A stretch of DNA of 35,311 nucleotides from a virus. The stretch lies in the IMG/VR virus record IMGVR_UViG_3300035138_000009, positions 1 to 35,311 of that record; one strand, given 5' to 3'. The translations under genes were made by a program, and so were the position numbers. The notes under the pieces were generated by a model, which saw only the letters and a list, made by a program, of their open reading frames with translations, did no database searches and was not told the origin of the DNA. Below, in pieces: positions 21,536 through 27,548 of this stretch; within the stretch, counting starts at the first letter, position 1, and every line of letters starts with the position of its first letter.

Positions 21536-23334
21536 GGGGCACCTCCGCCACCTTGTCCTTGACTAGGACTAATCGGCGTTTGGCTTCTCTGGTTTTTAAG
21601 TATGTTCTGTTGCTCTTGGGCAGAACCAGGAACAGCCACATTAGGCACGCCCGTGGTCATTCTACCAGAGATTTCCCCCCCTGTCGGCATTGGGCGTTCT
21701 CCCGAGGCAACTTCCGCTGTAGTTCTCTGCCCTAACAGCGCGGCAAGTTTTCCTGCTATGTATTGCGATAAGACCTGTTGAATCATCGGGTCTTGCTTAA
21801 TTCTTTGCTTCAACTCCTCCCGCTCAAGAGCCTTTGGATCGACGTTGGACATCTGTTTCCGTGCCCAATCAACGGTTCCAATTCCTGACTGAACAAGGCG
21901 CTCAAGGTCGTCATGCCTTCGGTACTCATCTTCCTCACTAATAGGGGCAAATTCGACGTAAAAGTTGAATGGGGGATTCATTTTTGACTTGTCTATATCA
22001 ATATCGAACTCGTCGTTCGGCGTCTTTGCCCAAACTCGAAGGTCTCCAGGGATGACATTCTTCATTATCCTAGCACAATTGCTTAGGACTTTGGCTACCC
22101 CATGTTTGAACGCTTCGTTGCTATATTGGTATCTGGTAGAAGCCTCAGCAATCATCAACCGCCTGTCTGCTGCCGACCTGACCCCCTCTTGGCTCATTCC
22201 TCTGACTGACTCGGGGGCAGCATGAGCAGCAAGGTAGTTAGCTGCTACGGATAACCAAGTTAGCAGGGCATCTGGAGGCACTTTTGGTGCCATGTCCACG
22301 ATTTCTACGCCGTCTGGTAGGGCATTATACTCACCGAACTTCTGGAATATATCTGTCACTCCCTGTGCGTTCGGCCCTTTTAGGTAGCCCCAAGGAAACG
22401 CCGTCCTCTTTAGGATAACATCTCCGATGGAATAATCCCGAGACTCAGAAACAAGGATTCCCTTGATATATCTTAATATCCCTACGTATCGTTTGGTCAT
22501 GTCGTTTTGGGAATCAACATTCCCGAGGCCGGTGTCGATTAACACATAGGGGATAAACCCATAGTCATGTTTAACGACAGAGGTACTCAGGACTGGTTCT
22601 CGGTCATATAGTTCACAACGGTAGTCTTTCGTCCAAAACGAGATATGCTCAACCTTGTCGGTTATCTTCTTCGACTTGGGATTAGGCCATTGAGGGAACT
22701 GTTGCTTTACATTGAAGCAAAGTTCCTCCCTAGTCTCGAATACGAATAGTCCCCCTTCGTGGTAGGGGTCAACCATGATATGCCTTGGGTTGACACTCTG
22801 AATTACAATGGGAATTGAGTCGTCTTGGGTTTCTCGCCACGCGTCAATCCTTTTTGCGTAGGCATCCTCGGACTCGCCCTTCTTTTGTTCAGGTTTGTTC
22901 ACATACCTGTCGGCATCCCACACTGTCTTAAACACGGCAAGGCCGTGCATCCAGTAGTGCTTTGCCCCTACACGTATGGGAGATACAGATGATTCTACGT
23001 TGTTTCTATATAAAACCCCCAACCCGAATTTCCTGAGCATATCCATCTCGTCTTCAGACTTAGGGGAAGTTGCTTTCTTGTTCACAAAAACACGGGCGTT
23101 GTAGATGTCTGTGTGATCTACCGCTGTGTCAATTAAATCCCGTGCGGTTGGAAGGACGATTCCTTCCTCTTCAAATTCTTTGGGCAGGTTCAGGAGTTCT
23201 TTGAAATTCAACTCGTATAGGGCTTCGTCCCCCTCTAGTTGATCCCATAGACCTGATTCTGTGTAGTGCCTCTTAACGTCATCGTAGAGTTCTAATACTT
23301 GCTTGACGGTGGGTTTTTCCTGCTTTTTAGCCAC
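21526..23334 (-). CDS. Portal protein
   Basis: 602 residues. The N-terminal part is helical (VKQVLELYDDVKRHYTESGLW), and the middle is beta-rich with HIMVDPYHEGGLFVFETRE and a SFWTKDYRCELYDREP segment. The C-terminal half has the long helical stem and crown (AANYLAAHAAPESVRGMSQEGVR, then RRLMIAEASTRYQYSNEAF). The tail is low-complexity Gln/Gly-rich. Portals form a twelve-fold ring at one capsid vertex, used for DNA packaging and ejection. GTG start overlapping the TerL stop by eight bases, and its 3' end carries the ribosome site for the amidase. Confidence 0.85.
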   Translation of the reverse strand: MAKKQEKPTVKQVLELYDDVKRHYTESGLWDQLEGDEALYELNFKELLNLPKEFEEEGIVLPTARDLIDTAVDHTDIYNARVFVNKKATSPKSEDEMDMLRKFGLGVLYRNNVESSVSPIRVGAKHYWMHGLAVFKTVWDADRYVNKPEQKKGESEDAYAKRIDAWRETQDDSIPIVIQSVNPRHIMVDPYHEGGLFVFETREELCFNVKQQFPQWPNPKSKKITDKVEHISFWTKDYRCELYDREPVLSTSVVKHDYGFIPYVLIDTGLGNVDSQNDMTKRYVGILRYIKGILVSESRDYSIGDVILKRTAFPWGYLKGPNAQGVTDIFQKFGEYNALPDGVEIVDMAPKVPPDALLTWLSVAANYLAAHAAPESVRGMSQEGVRSAADRRLMIAEASTRYQYSNEAFKHGVAKVLSNCARIMKNVIPGDLRVWAKTPNDEFDIDIDKSKMNPPFNFYVEFAPISEEDEYRRHDDLERLVQSGIGTVDWARKQMSNVDPKALEREELKQRIKQDPMIQQVLSQYIAGKLAALLGQRTTAEVASGERPMPTGGEISGRMTTGVPNVAVPGSAQEQQNILKNQRSQTPISPSQGQGGGGAPYK

Positions 23335-24631
23335 GCTTCAACCACCTATCCAATATTTTGTTCCTTGCCTTACCTCCAAAAGTAAGACTTTCAATTGGCC
23401 CATCTGACCGTTTCTGTTGCGTTGGAAAACCAAACCTGGACACAACTCCCCATACCGCGTATCTCATCGCATCGACGGCGTGGTCATTGTACTTGACTGG
23501 CTCAGGCAGAAAGGCATCGTCCTGGCCTGTTGCTTTCGGGTTGGCCTTCCAGTGGTAATTCTGAATCTCTTTTATCAGATTCACGCTTGCTTGCGGGATA
23601 ATCAACTTCTGTCGCTTGCAAAGGTCTATGCTCTCTTTGACATCCTTGATGCCTTCAAGGGCAGTATAGCCAGCTTGCGAAATCTCCTTGACCGCCTGTT
23701 TGCTGGATGGGTCTCCATAGATGTCTCCACGTGGAACGTGGCCAAGAGCCTCAATTATGTCGGCGTTTGTCCAGTTCTTCTTGTAAAAAACCTCGTTGAC
23801 GTAGGTTTTATCCTGAAAGGTGTGGACTTTTATCAATGTTGATATAGAGGAATAGCCAAAGTCCAACCCGTAGGCCCAGTGGCCACCTTCGATTTTGGGC
23901 AATTCAGGCACGATTTCGTAGTTACTATATATCTTACCCTCAAGCCTGCCCCAAAGTCCAAGGGCATATACACGGTAAAAACCTTCATCCTGCGTCGCAA
24001 GGTCTTCAATCAGCTTCGTGTAGGCGGAATCAAGATATGGGTTGTCAGTGTATGTAGAATGAACCACCTCTGTCTCTGGTTCTAAGCCTAAATAGGTCTT
24101 TCCCTTTGGCTCTGACCCTGTAAGTTTCAGTGGAATCCAGCCAGTTGAATCACTGGGGTTCAAACTGAGGATAATCTGGTTAACTTCTCCTGATTTCACA
24201 GGCCCACGGAGACGCAGTTTCAAGATGATGTAGTCTTCCCAAGAAATCTCGTTGGCTTCTTCAACCCAGATGTAGTTAAAGTTGGTAGATTTTATCTTGT
24301 CTGACTCGTCGATGGAGGCAAACCAGATGATGTTTGACCCGTGAACATAGTTGTTGGCCGTCTTGTTGTGGTTCTCTTCCTTGTAGAGGCCGTATTGTTT
24401 CAATAGGTCAAGGATAAGACCCATCGCCGTCATACGAAGGGCAGGAAAAGTGTGTCGGAACACGCCAAAAACCTTGTTTTCTTGCGTTATCAGCCTCTCA
24501 ATGATAAGCTGGGCAATGGAATGGCTTTTGGACGAACCGGCCCCACCGACGTTGACGATGGTGCTAGCCTTCGATTGCCTGTTAAGGGCAAATATATTGG
24601 TATAGCCGATAGGCTTGAGTTCTTCGTCTAT
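23327..24631 (-). CDS. terL: Terminase large subunit (TerL), likely AUA start
   Basis: 434 residues from ATA. ATPase: Walker A GGAGSSKS at 29-36, Walker B region IWVEE at 121-125, coupling segment LSLNPSD near 155. After LGLWG at 224-228 comes the RNase H-like nuclease with acidic residues D257 (GLDFGYS), D307 (YGDPSS) and D383/D387 (DHAVDAMRY). It packages DNA into the prohead through the portal. The first standard start is GTG 24463, after the Walker A motif, which would leave a protein without ATP binding. ATA at 24629-24631 lies eight bases after GAGGAG, just before the conserved beginning (IGYTNIFALNRQ). In-frame TGA closes the frame 15 bases upstream. Length and layout then match PBSX-type TerL. 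Confidence 0.9.
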   Translation of the reverse strand: MDEELKPIGYTNIFALNRQSKASTIVNVGGAGSSKSHSIAQLIIERLITQENKVFGVFRHTFPALRMTAMGLILDLLKQYGLYKEENHNKTANNYVHGSNIIWFASIDESDKIKSTNFNYIWVEEANEISWEDYIILKLRLRGPVKSGEVNQIILSLNPSDSTGWIPLKLTGSEPKGKTYLGLEPETEVVHSTYTDNPYLDSAYTKLIEDLATQDEGFYRVYALGLWGRLEGKIYSNYEIVPELPKIEGGHWAYGLDFGYSSISTLIKVHTFQDKTYVNEVFYKKNWTNADIIEALGHVPRGDIYGDPSSKQAVKEISQAGYTALEGIKDVKESIDLCKRQKLIIPQASVNLIKEIQNYHWKANPKATGQDDAFLPEPVKYNDHAVDAMRYAVWGVVSRFGFPTQQKRSDGPIESLTFGGKARNKILDRWLKRG

Positions 24632-24734
24632 CGTAAGGTCTCCTCAGTACTGCTCCCCTCCGACGCTTCTTGTACTGTTCCTTTCCCAGCCCATAAGGGC
24701 CGCACCCTATTTAGTAGGTTGTCACCCTATTTAA
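24632..24734 (-). promoter_or_regulatory. terL leader with strong SD before AUA
   Basis: 103 bases between the Cys-rich gene and terL. It has a direct repeat TAAATAGGGTG (two copies within 30 bases), a GCCC-TTAT-GGGC hairpin, and a 16-codon ORF, ATG to TGA, in the same frame as terL, whose TGA overlaps the SD GAGGAG (24640-24645). Coupling of the short ORF to terL is possible. The short ORF has no ribosome site of its own that I can see. Confidence 0.5.
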
Positions 24735-24986
24735 TTAACTTTCATGTTTACATGAGCAGGTTGAATAAGCAGTTGTGTCAGAACTATTGTCGGAACTTAC
24801 ATTCCACCAAGTATTGTCATAATATGGATTATAAGTTATCGTGTAAGGATAGTAAGGAGAGTAAACGTATTGCGTTTTCTCCGACCATTCCTTGCCACAA
24901 TCTAAGCAATATGGCACTCCACACTTTTTACACAGCTTAATATTCTCATGGTCACAGCATCCTTGATGATTATGCTGATGGGACAT
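24735..24986 (-). CDS. Cys/His-rich zinc-binding protein
   Basis: 83 residues. A His/Cys-rich N-terminus (SHQHNHQGCCDHENIKLCKKCG) continues to YCLDCGKEW; Cys18, Cys21, Cys27 and Cys30 give CxxC-x5-CxxC, a zinc ribbon. The C-terminus is Tyr/Asn/Ser-rich and low-complexity (YVYSPYYPYTITYNPYYDN) and ends CSCKHES. Similar His/Cys-rich starts occur in uncharacterised phage and bacterial proteins. ATG after AGGAGGGTAAC. Between TerS and TerL, so perhaps a packaging accessory. Confidence 0.8.
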   Translation of the reverse strand: MSHQHNHQGCCDHENIKLCKKCGVPYCLDCGKEWSEKTQYVYSPYYPYTITYNPYYDNTWWNVSSDNSSDTTAYSTCSCKHES

Positions 24987-25028
24987 GTTACCCTCCTATT
25001 TTTGGTTCCTTTTTCCTAAATGAATGGT

Positions 25029-25092
25029 ATTATACCACCCTGGTCAATAACTCTAGATTTCCACGCCTGATGAAATTGAGCTAGGCGTGAAA
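25029..25092 (-). promoter_or_regulatory. Extended -10 promoter with upstream inverted repeat
   Basis: On the minus strand TGGTATAAT (ending at 25029) is an extended -10 element with no good -35. Just upstream, TTTCACGCCT and AGGCGTGGAAA (within 25058-25092) form an inverted repeat with a 13-base centre. It would drive the Cys-rich protein, terL and the genes after them, and the repeat is a candidate operator. The word CTAGGCGTG recurs near the rightward promoter at 26213. Confidence 0.5.
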
Positions 25093-25114
25093 TTTTAGGC
25101 ACAACAAAATTTCC

Positions 25115-25252
25115 CTAGACTTCGACCGCTTGCACGGTTCCAGTCTTGGAAACTGTATATCCTTCCTTGGGCCTGAACTTAGGGCATTCCACATAGAACG
25201 TGGGGTCTTGCTTACAGTGTTTCGTGCAGGCTTGGCAGATATGGTTAATCAT
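25115..25252 (-). CDS. Small Cys-rich zinc-knuckle protein
   Basis: 45 residues. Four cysteines (HICQACTKHCKQD...YVECPKF) give C-x2-C-x3-C-x9-C, a short zinc knuckle. ATG overlaps the TerS stop (TAATG) after GAAGGAGAG. Too short to recognise; its close coupling to TerS suggests a packaging or DNA-binding accessory. Confidence 0.65.
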   Translation of the reverse strand: MINHICQACTKHCKQDPTFYVECPKFRPKEGYTVSKTGTVQAVEV

Positions 25253-25761
25253 TACTCTCCTTCAGGTAACTCCCTTATATCCTTTGATTCTAGTTCAATG
25301 GTCATATCTGAATCAGGCTTATCCAACAGGGTCGTCGCCGGAACGAACAACAGTTTTATGGGCATCTCACCCTCGATTTGGTGTTTCTCGGCGACCTTCC
25401 CGTCAATTCTATCCAAAATCTCTTTGGTGGCAACCATGTTCCCACGCTTGGCTTGGGCAATTAGGGCAAGTAATATGGCCCTCACGTCCTCGGGATGTCG
25501 CCGCAGGTGCTTCTTTAGCTCGTTGCTGAGACTTAGCTTCGGCTCCCTTATCCCCGTGGGATTCCCCGACTGTCCTGGTTCCCACGCATTGTCTTTTATC
25601 TCATCGGGCAGGGTCTTGTTCGGCCTCTTGTGTGGTGACTTGTGCCTGGGTTTTATGAACGGCACGTCGACGTCGGGGTCAAGGTCTTTTGGATATGGGT
25701 CTTCTTTATTTCCTTGTCTGGTTATCTGTGCCCAAATTCGGTCGTGTTCGCTTTTTTCCAT
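25252..25761 (-). CDS. Terminase small subunit candidate, DUF5681-like
   Basis: 169 residues. The middle has the DUF5681 pattern WEPGQSGNPTGIREPKLSL followed by a helical part (NELKKHLRRHPEDVRAILLALIAQAKRGN) and KEILDRIDGKVAEKHQIEG. DUF5681 proteins commonly lie next to phage terminases and probably recognise DNA. The first 50 residues are charged and proline-rich, probably disordered. It is the first gene of the leftward operon, two genes from TerL. No good ribosome site is seen before its ATG. Confidence 0.8.
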   Translation of the reverse strand: MEKSEHDRIWAQITRQGNKEDPYPKDLDPDVDVPFIKPRHKSPHKRPNKTLPDEIKDNAWEPGQSGNPTGIREPKLSLSNELKKHLRRHPEDVRAILLALIAQAKRGNMVATKEILDRIDGKVAEKHQIEGEMPIKLLFVPATTLLDKPDSDMTIELESKDIRELPEGE

Positions 25762-26212
25762 AGGGTTTCAAATAGAGGGAAGATTTTGCTGACGGGGTTT
25801 ATGTTAAGTTGAATTTTGGTATTTTCTATGTGGGTCAAGGACAACCCCAATTAATGATTGCATGCCCAACCCACTTCCTTTACACGCGCACGCGCGCCCG
25901 TATAGATTCGCTTGCATACACGCACACACCCACGCGCACATCCATCCCCTCTAAGTATATTATACCATTGCCAAGCGATACCATGTCAAGCTGACCTGCA
26001 GCCAATAACGGCTATTCCCACTCGCTAGCGATGATTCATTGCGTTCAATCACGGCCAATCATATCTATTCTAACACATTCGTACTAATACACGGCTAGAT
26101 AGGCACTAAAGGGCAGGCCACAACAGTCAATTCCGTGGACATCTGGCAATTTTTATAACATTTTCGTGCCTGGGTTAGAACATCTGTGTTAGGTCTAGGC
26201 GTGGTGGGGGAC
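25762..26212. other. Divergent intergenic region, origin or control region candidate
   Basis: About 450 bases without a credible gene, between the leftward late operon and the rightward early arm. It holds alternating purine-pyrimidine tracts (25881-25897 and around 25914-25940, mostly CA/CG steps) that can form Z-DNA, several short inverted repeats (AATAACGGCTATT, CGCTAGCG) and the word CTAGGCGTG before the -35 at 26213. A minus-strand TTGACC near 25838 lacks a convincing -10. A replication origin or packaging site could lie here, but I see no clear iterons. Confidence 0.5.
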
Positions 26213-26241
26213 TTGACAGGCTCTAACAGGTATGATATGCT
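26213..26241 (+). promoter_or_regulatory. Sigma70-like promoter P1
   Basis: TTGACA, 17 bases, TATGCT. It reads into the 69-residue gene at 26363 through a 120-base leader. CTAGGCGTG lies shortly upstream of the -35. Confidence 0.75.
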
Positions 26242-26300
26242 GTGTAGTGTCAAGTGATTGACGCCTGTGGAAACGCCAGTACCTTAAAAATTGAATATGA

Positions 26301-26345
26301 ATCTGACTCAGTGACTGACTAGGGGATAGCTCTCAGGACATAAAT
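26301..26345 (+). repeat. Left arm of inverted repeat around the 69-residue gene
   Basis: CTCAGTGACTGACTAGGGGATAGCTCTCAGGACATA is the near-exact reverse complement of the segment downstream of the gene (26575-26616), which reads CTCAGTG-GCTAGCTAGGGGATAGCTC-AG-ACATA on the opposite strand. Differences are a few substitutions and two short gaps, while the core CTAGGGGATAGCTC is identical. Confidence 0.85.
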
Positions 26346-26362
26346 AAAGCTAAGGAGCTATC

Positions 26363-26572
26363 ATGAAAGCATCAGGAATCAAGGTAACAGTCAAGCTGGA
26401 GGTCAACGGCAAGGCTAAGACATACCAGATGAACCTCACCGGCGAACCAGTCAAGAGCAAGTCGGGCAAGATGACTCTGGCACACTTCCAGCCAACCAGT
26501 GGCAATCAAGTCATCAAACCGTTTTCCAAGCTATACATAGATACCGCAGCCATAGGAAAGGAAAAAAGCTAG
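26363..26572 (+). CDS. Small conserved-looking protein between inverted repeats
   Basis: 69 residues, basic, beta-rich first half (IKVTVKLEVNGKAKTYQMNL) and Lys/Ser-rich turns (EPVKSKSGKMTLAHF). Start after TAAGGAGCTATC. It is the first gene downstream of promoter P1 and is enclosed by roughly 40-bp inverted repeats, so its mRNA can fold into a very long stem with the gene in the loop. Its codon use (AAG, GGC, CTG, CCA) looks more regular than that of the neighbours, suggesting high expression. Function unknown. Confidence 0.7.
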   Translation: MKASGIKVTVKLEVNGKAKTYQMNLTGEPVKSKSGKMTLAHFQPTSGNQVIKPFSKLYIDTAAIGKEKS

Positions 26573-26574
26573 CA

Positions 26575-26616
26575 TCTATGTCTGAGCTATCCCCTAGCTA
26601 GCCACTGAGACAAATT
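26575..26616 (-). repeat. Right arm of inverted repeat around the 69-residue gene
   Basis: Partner of 26301-26345 (see there). It starts three bases after the stop codon and is followed by about 65 bases without a gene. There is no U run, so it is not simply a terminator. Confidence 0.85.
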
Positions 26617-26682
26617 GAATAAGGGAGTGTGATGCCTATGCCCCATGATAAGCAATAGGATAGCAATTAGAGGGAGGTAGCC

Positions 26683-26859
26683 ATGTTTAACCCAAACACG
26701 CCCTGGGCACGTGGTTTGGTTAATCTAAACCAGAGTAGCCAAGAGCGCCGGAAAAAGTATCAATTTGCCCGTAATAGAGGGAGCAATTCAGCTTGGGCCA
26801 GGCACCTTAGAGACTGGCCGTGGTCAAAGATATACCGAAAGTATGGGATTGCCAAGTAA
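26683..26859 (+). CDS. Small basic hypothetical protein
   Basis: 58 residues, strongly basic and helical, with RNRGSNSAWARHLRDWPW and IYRKYGIAK. The A-R-x-L-R-D-W pattern recalls short phage and plasmid proteins of unknown function. ATG eight bases after AGGGAGG. Followed by a strong GGAGGAGG for the next gene. Confidence 0.65.
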   Translation: MFNPNTPWARGLVNLNQSSQERRKKYQFARNRGSNSAWARHLRDWPWSKIYRKYGIAK

Positions 26860-26874
26860 ATAGGAGGAGGCATT

Positions 26875-26970
26875 GTGGCAAAAGCTAAAATACAGAGAGC
26901 TAGACAGCGAGAGGCAACAAAAATGCACGCCCTATATTATTGGATGCTAAAGCATATATTTATAGCTTGA
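26875..26970 (+). CDS. Very small hypothetical protein
   Basis: 31 residues from a GTG four bases after GGAGGAGG. A basic N-terminus (KAKIQRARQREATK) precedes a hydrophobic aromatic segment (MHALYYWMLKHIFIA), so it may associate with the membrane. The stop is followed at once by GGAGG of the next gene. Spacing supports translation; length makes it uncertain. Confidence 0.45.
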   Translation: MAKAKIQRARQREATKMHALYYWMLKHIFIA

Positions 26971-26982
26971 GGAGGCAACACG

Positions 26983-27138
26983 ATGAAATTTTATGAGCCT
27001 AAAGGTAAATTACCACCAACTTGCATCTATCGTGTCCATCCAACACGATTGAATGCTCTAGAGACACCTGCCCCAAGCATATTTAGAGAGGAGGTGACCG
27101 TCTATGTTATAGCAAACAAGACGTTTAGCAGGAACTAG
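26983..27138 (+). CDS. Small hypothetical protein
   Basis: 51 residues beginning MKFYEPKGKLPPTCIYRVHP and ending EEVTVYVIANKTFSRN. A strand-rich, small globular domain is plausible. ATG seven bases after GGAGG. Last gene before promoter P2. Confidence 0.55.
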   Translation: MKFYEPKGKLPPTCIYRVHPTRLNALETPAPSIFREEVTVYVIANKTFSRN

Positions 27139-27158
27139 CCGTGAACTAGGCACAAAAC

Positions 27159-27188
27159 TTGACACGACCCGTGGCCTAGTGGTAAGAT
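27159..27188 (+). promoter_or_regulatory. Sigma70-like promoter P2
   Basis: TTGACA, 18 bases, TAAGAT. It lies in the gap between two small genes, reading into the 44-residue gene at 27206, whose TAGGAGG follows closely. Confidence 0.65.
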
Positions 27189-27205
27189 GATACTAGGAGG
27201 ACGAC

Positions 27206-27340
27206 ATGCCCTACTGCTATATTGTAATAGACAAGTTGGGCCGGAAACGGATAATAAAAGTTAAGAGGGAGGATGTTGGGAATGATAAGCCTACTATGCG
27301 ACAATCCCGAACAGGCCGCCAACAACAGGCGACGTGTTAA
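27206..27340 (+). CDS. Small basic hypothetical protein
   Basis: 44 residues, basic: YCYIVIDKLGRKRIIKVKRED, then a polar Arg/Gln-rich tail (MRQSRTGRQQQATC). ATG after TAGGAGGACGAC. Its last 59 bases overlap the next gene in another frame, which has its own ribosome site; one of the two may be shorter than given. Confidence 0.5.
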   Translation: MPYCYIVIDKLGRKRIIKVKREDVGNDKPTMRQSRTGRQQQATC

Positions 27341-27491
27341 AGAAGGATACGCGAACGATTATTACGTGTCCCAGGCCCGTGCGGTGGCCCAATGGCCGAT
27401 GGGTGAGCCTGCCCCGAGGTCGGTCGTTCTAGGTGAATTGCCCAGAACGTCGGGGGAGAAACGAAGTAAAAGATATTTGGAGGGAGAATAG
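27282..27491 (+). CDS. Hypothetical protein
   Basis: 69 residues. NNRRRVKEGYANDYYVSQARAVAQWPM is helical and basic, the tail LPRTSGEKRSKRYLEGE charged. ATG 27282 lies ten bases after GGGAGG; an earlier ATG (27273) is adjacent to it. No family recognised. The stop is seven bases before the -35 of promoter P3. Confidence 0.6.
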   Translation: MISLLCDNPEQAANNRRRVKEGYANDYYVSQARAVAQWPMGEPAPRSVVLGELPRTSGEKRSKRYLEGE

Positions 27492-27498
27492 GCACAAT

Positions 27499-27528
27499 TT
27501 GACAACCACCTAGACCTAGTGCTATAAT
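27499..27528 (+). promoter_or_regulatory. Sigma70-like promoter P3 of the amidoligase operon
   Basis: TTGACA, 18 bases, TATAAT: the best consensus match in the window. It is followed 20 bases on by AAAGGAGGTGAAC and the amidoligase ATG, implying a short leader and strong expression. Confidence 0.85.
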
Positions 27529-27548
27529 GAGACTGAAAGGAGGTGAAC

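Noticed and set aside
24632-24700. TerL starting at an upstream ATG with read-through of the in-frame TGA (recoded UGA)
   Set aside because: Many other genes here end with TGA in tight overlaps with the next start, so UGA is a normal stop; the upstream ATG has no ribosome site, whereas the ATA has a strong one.
25809-25994. Open frame of 61 codons on the plus strand in the divergent region
   Set aside because: It has no ribosome site and its Thr/Arg/His-rich product simply translates the CA/CG repeats.
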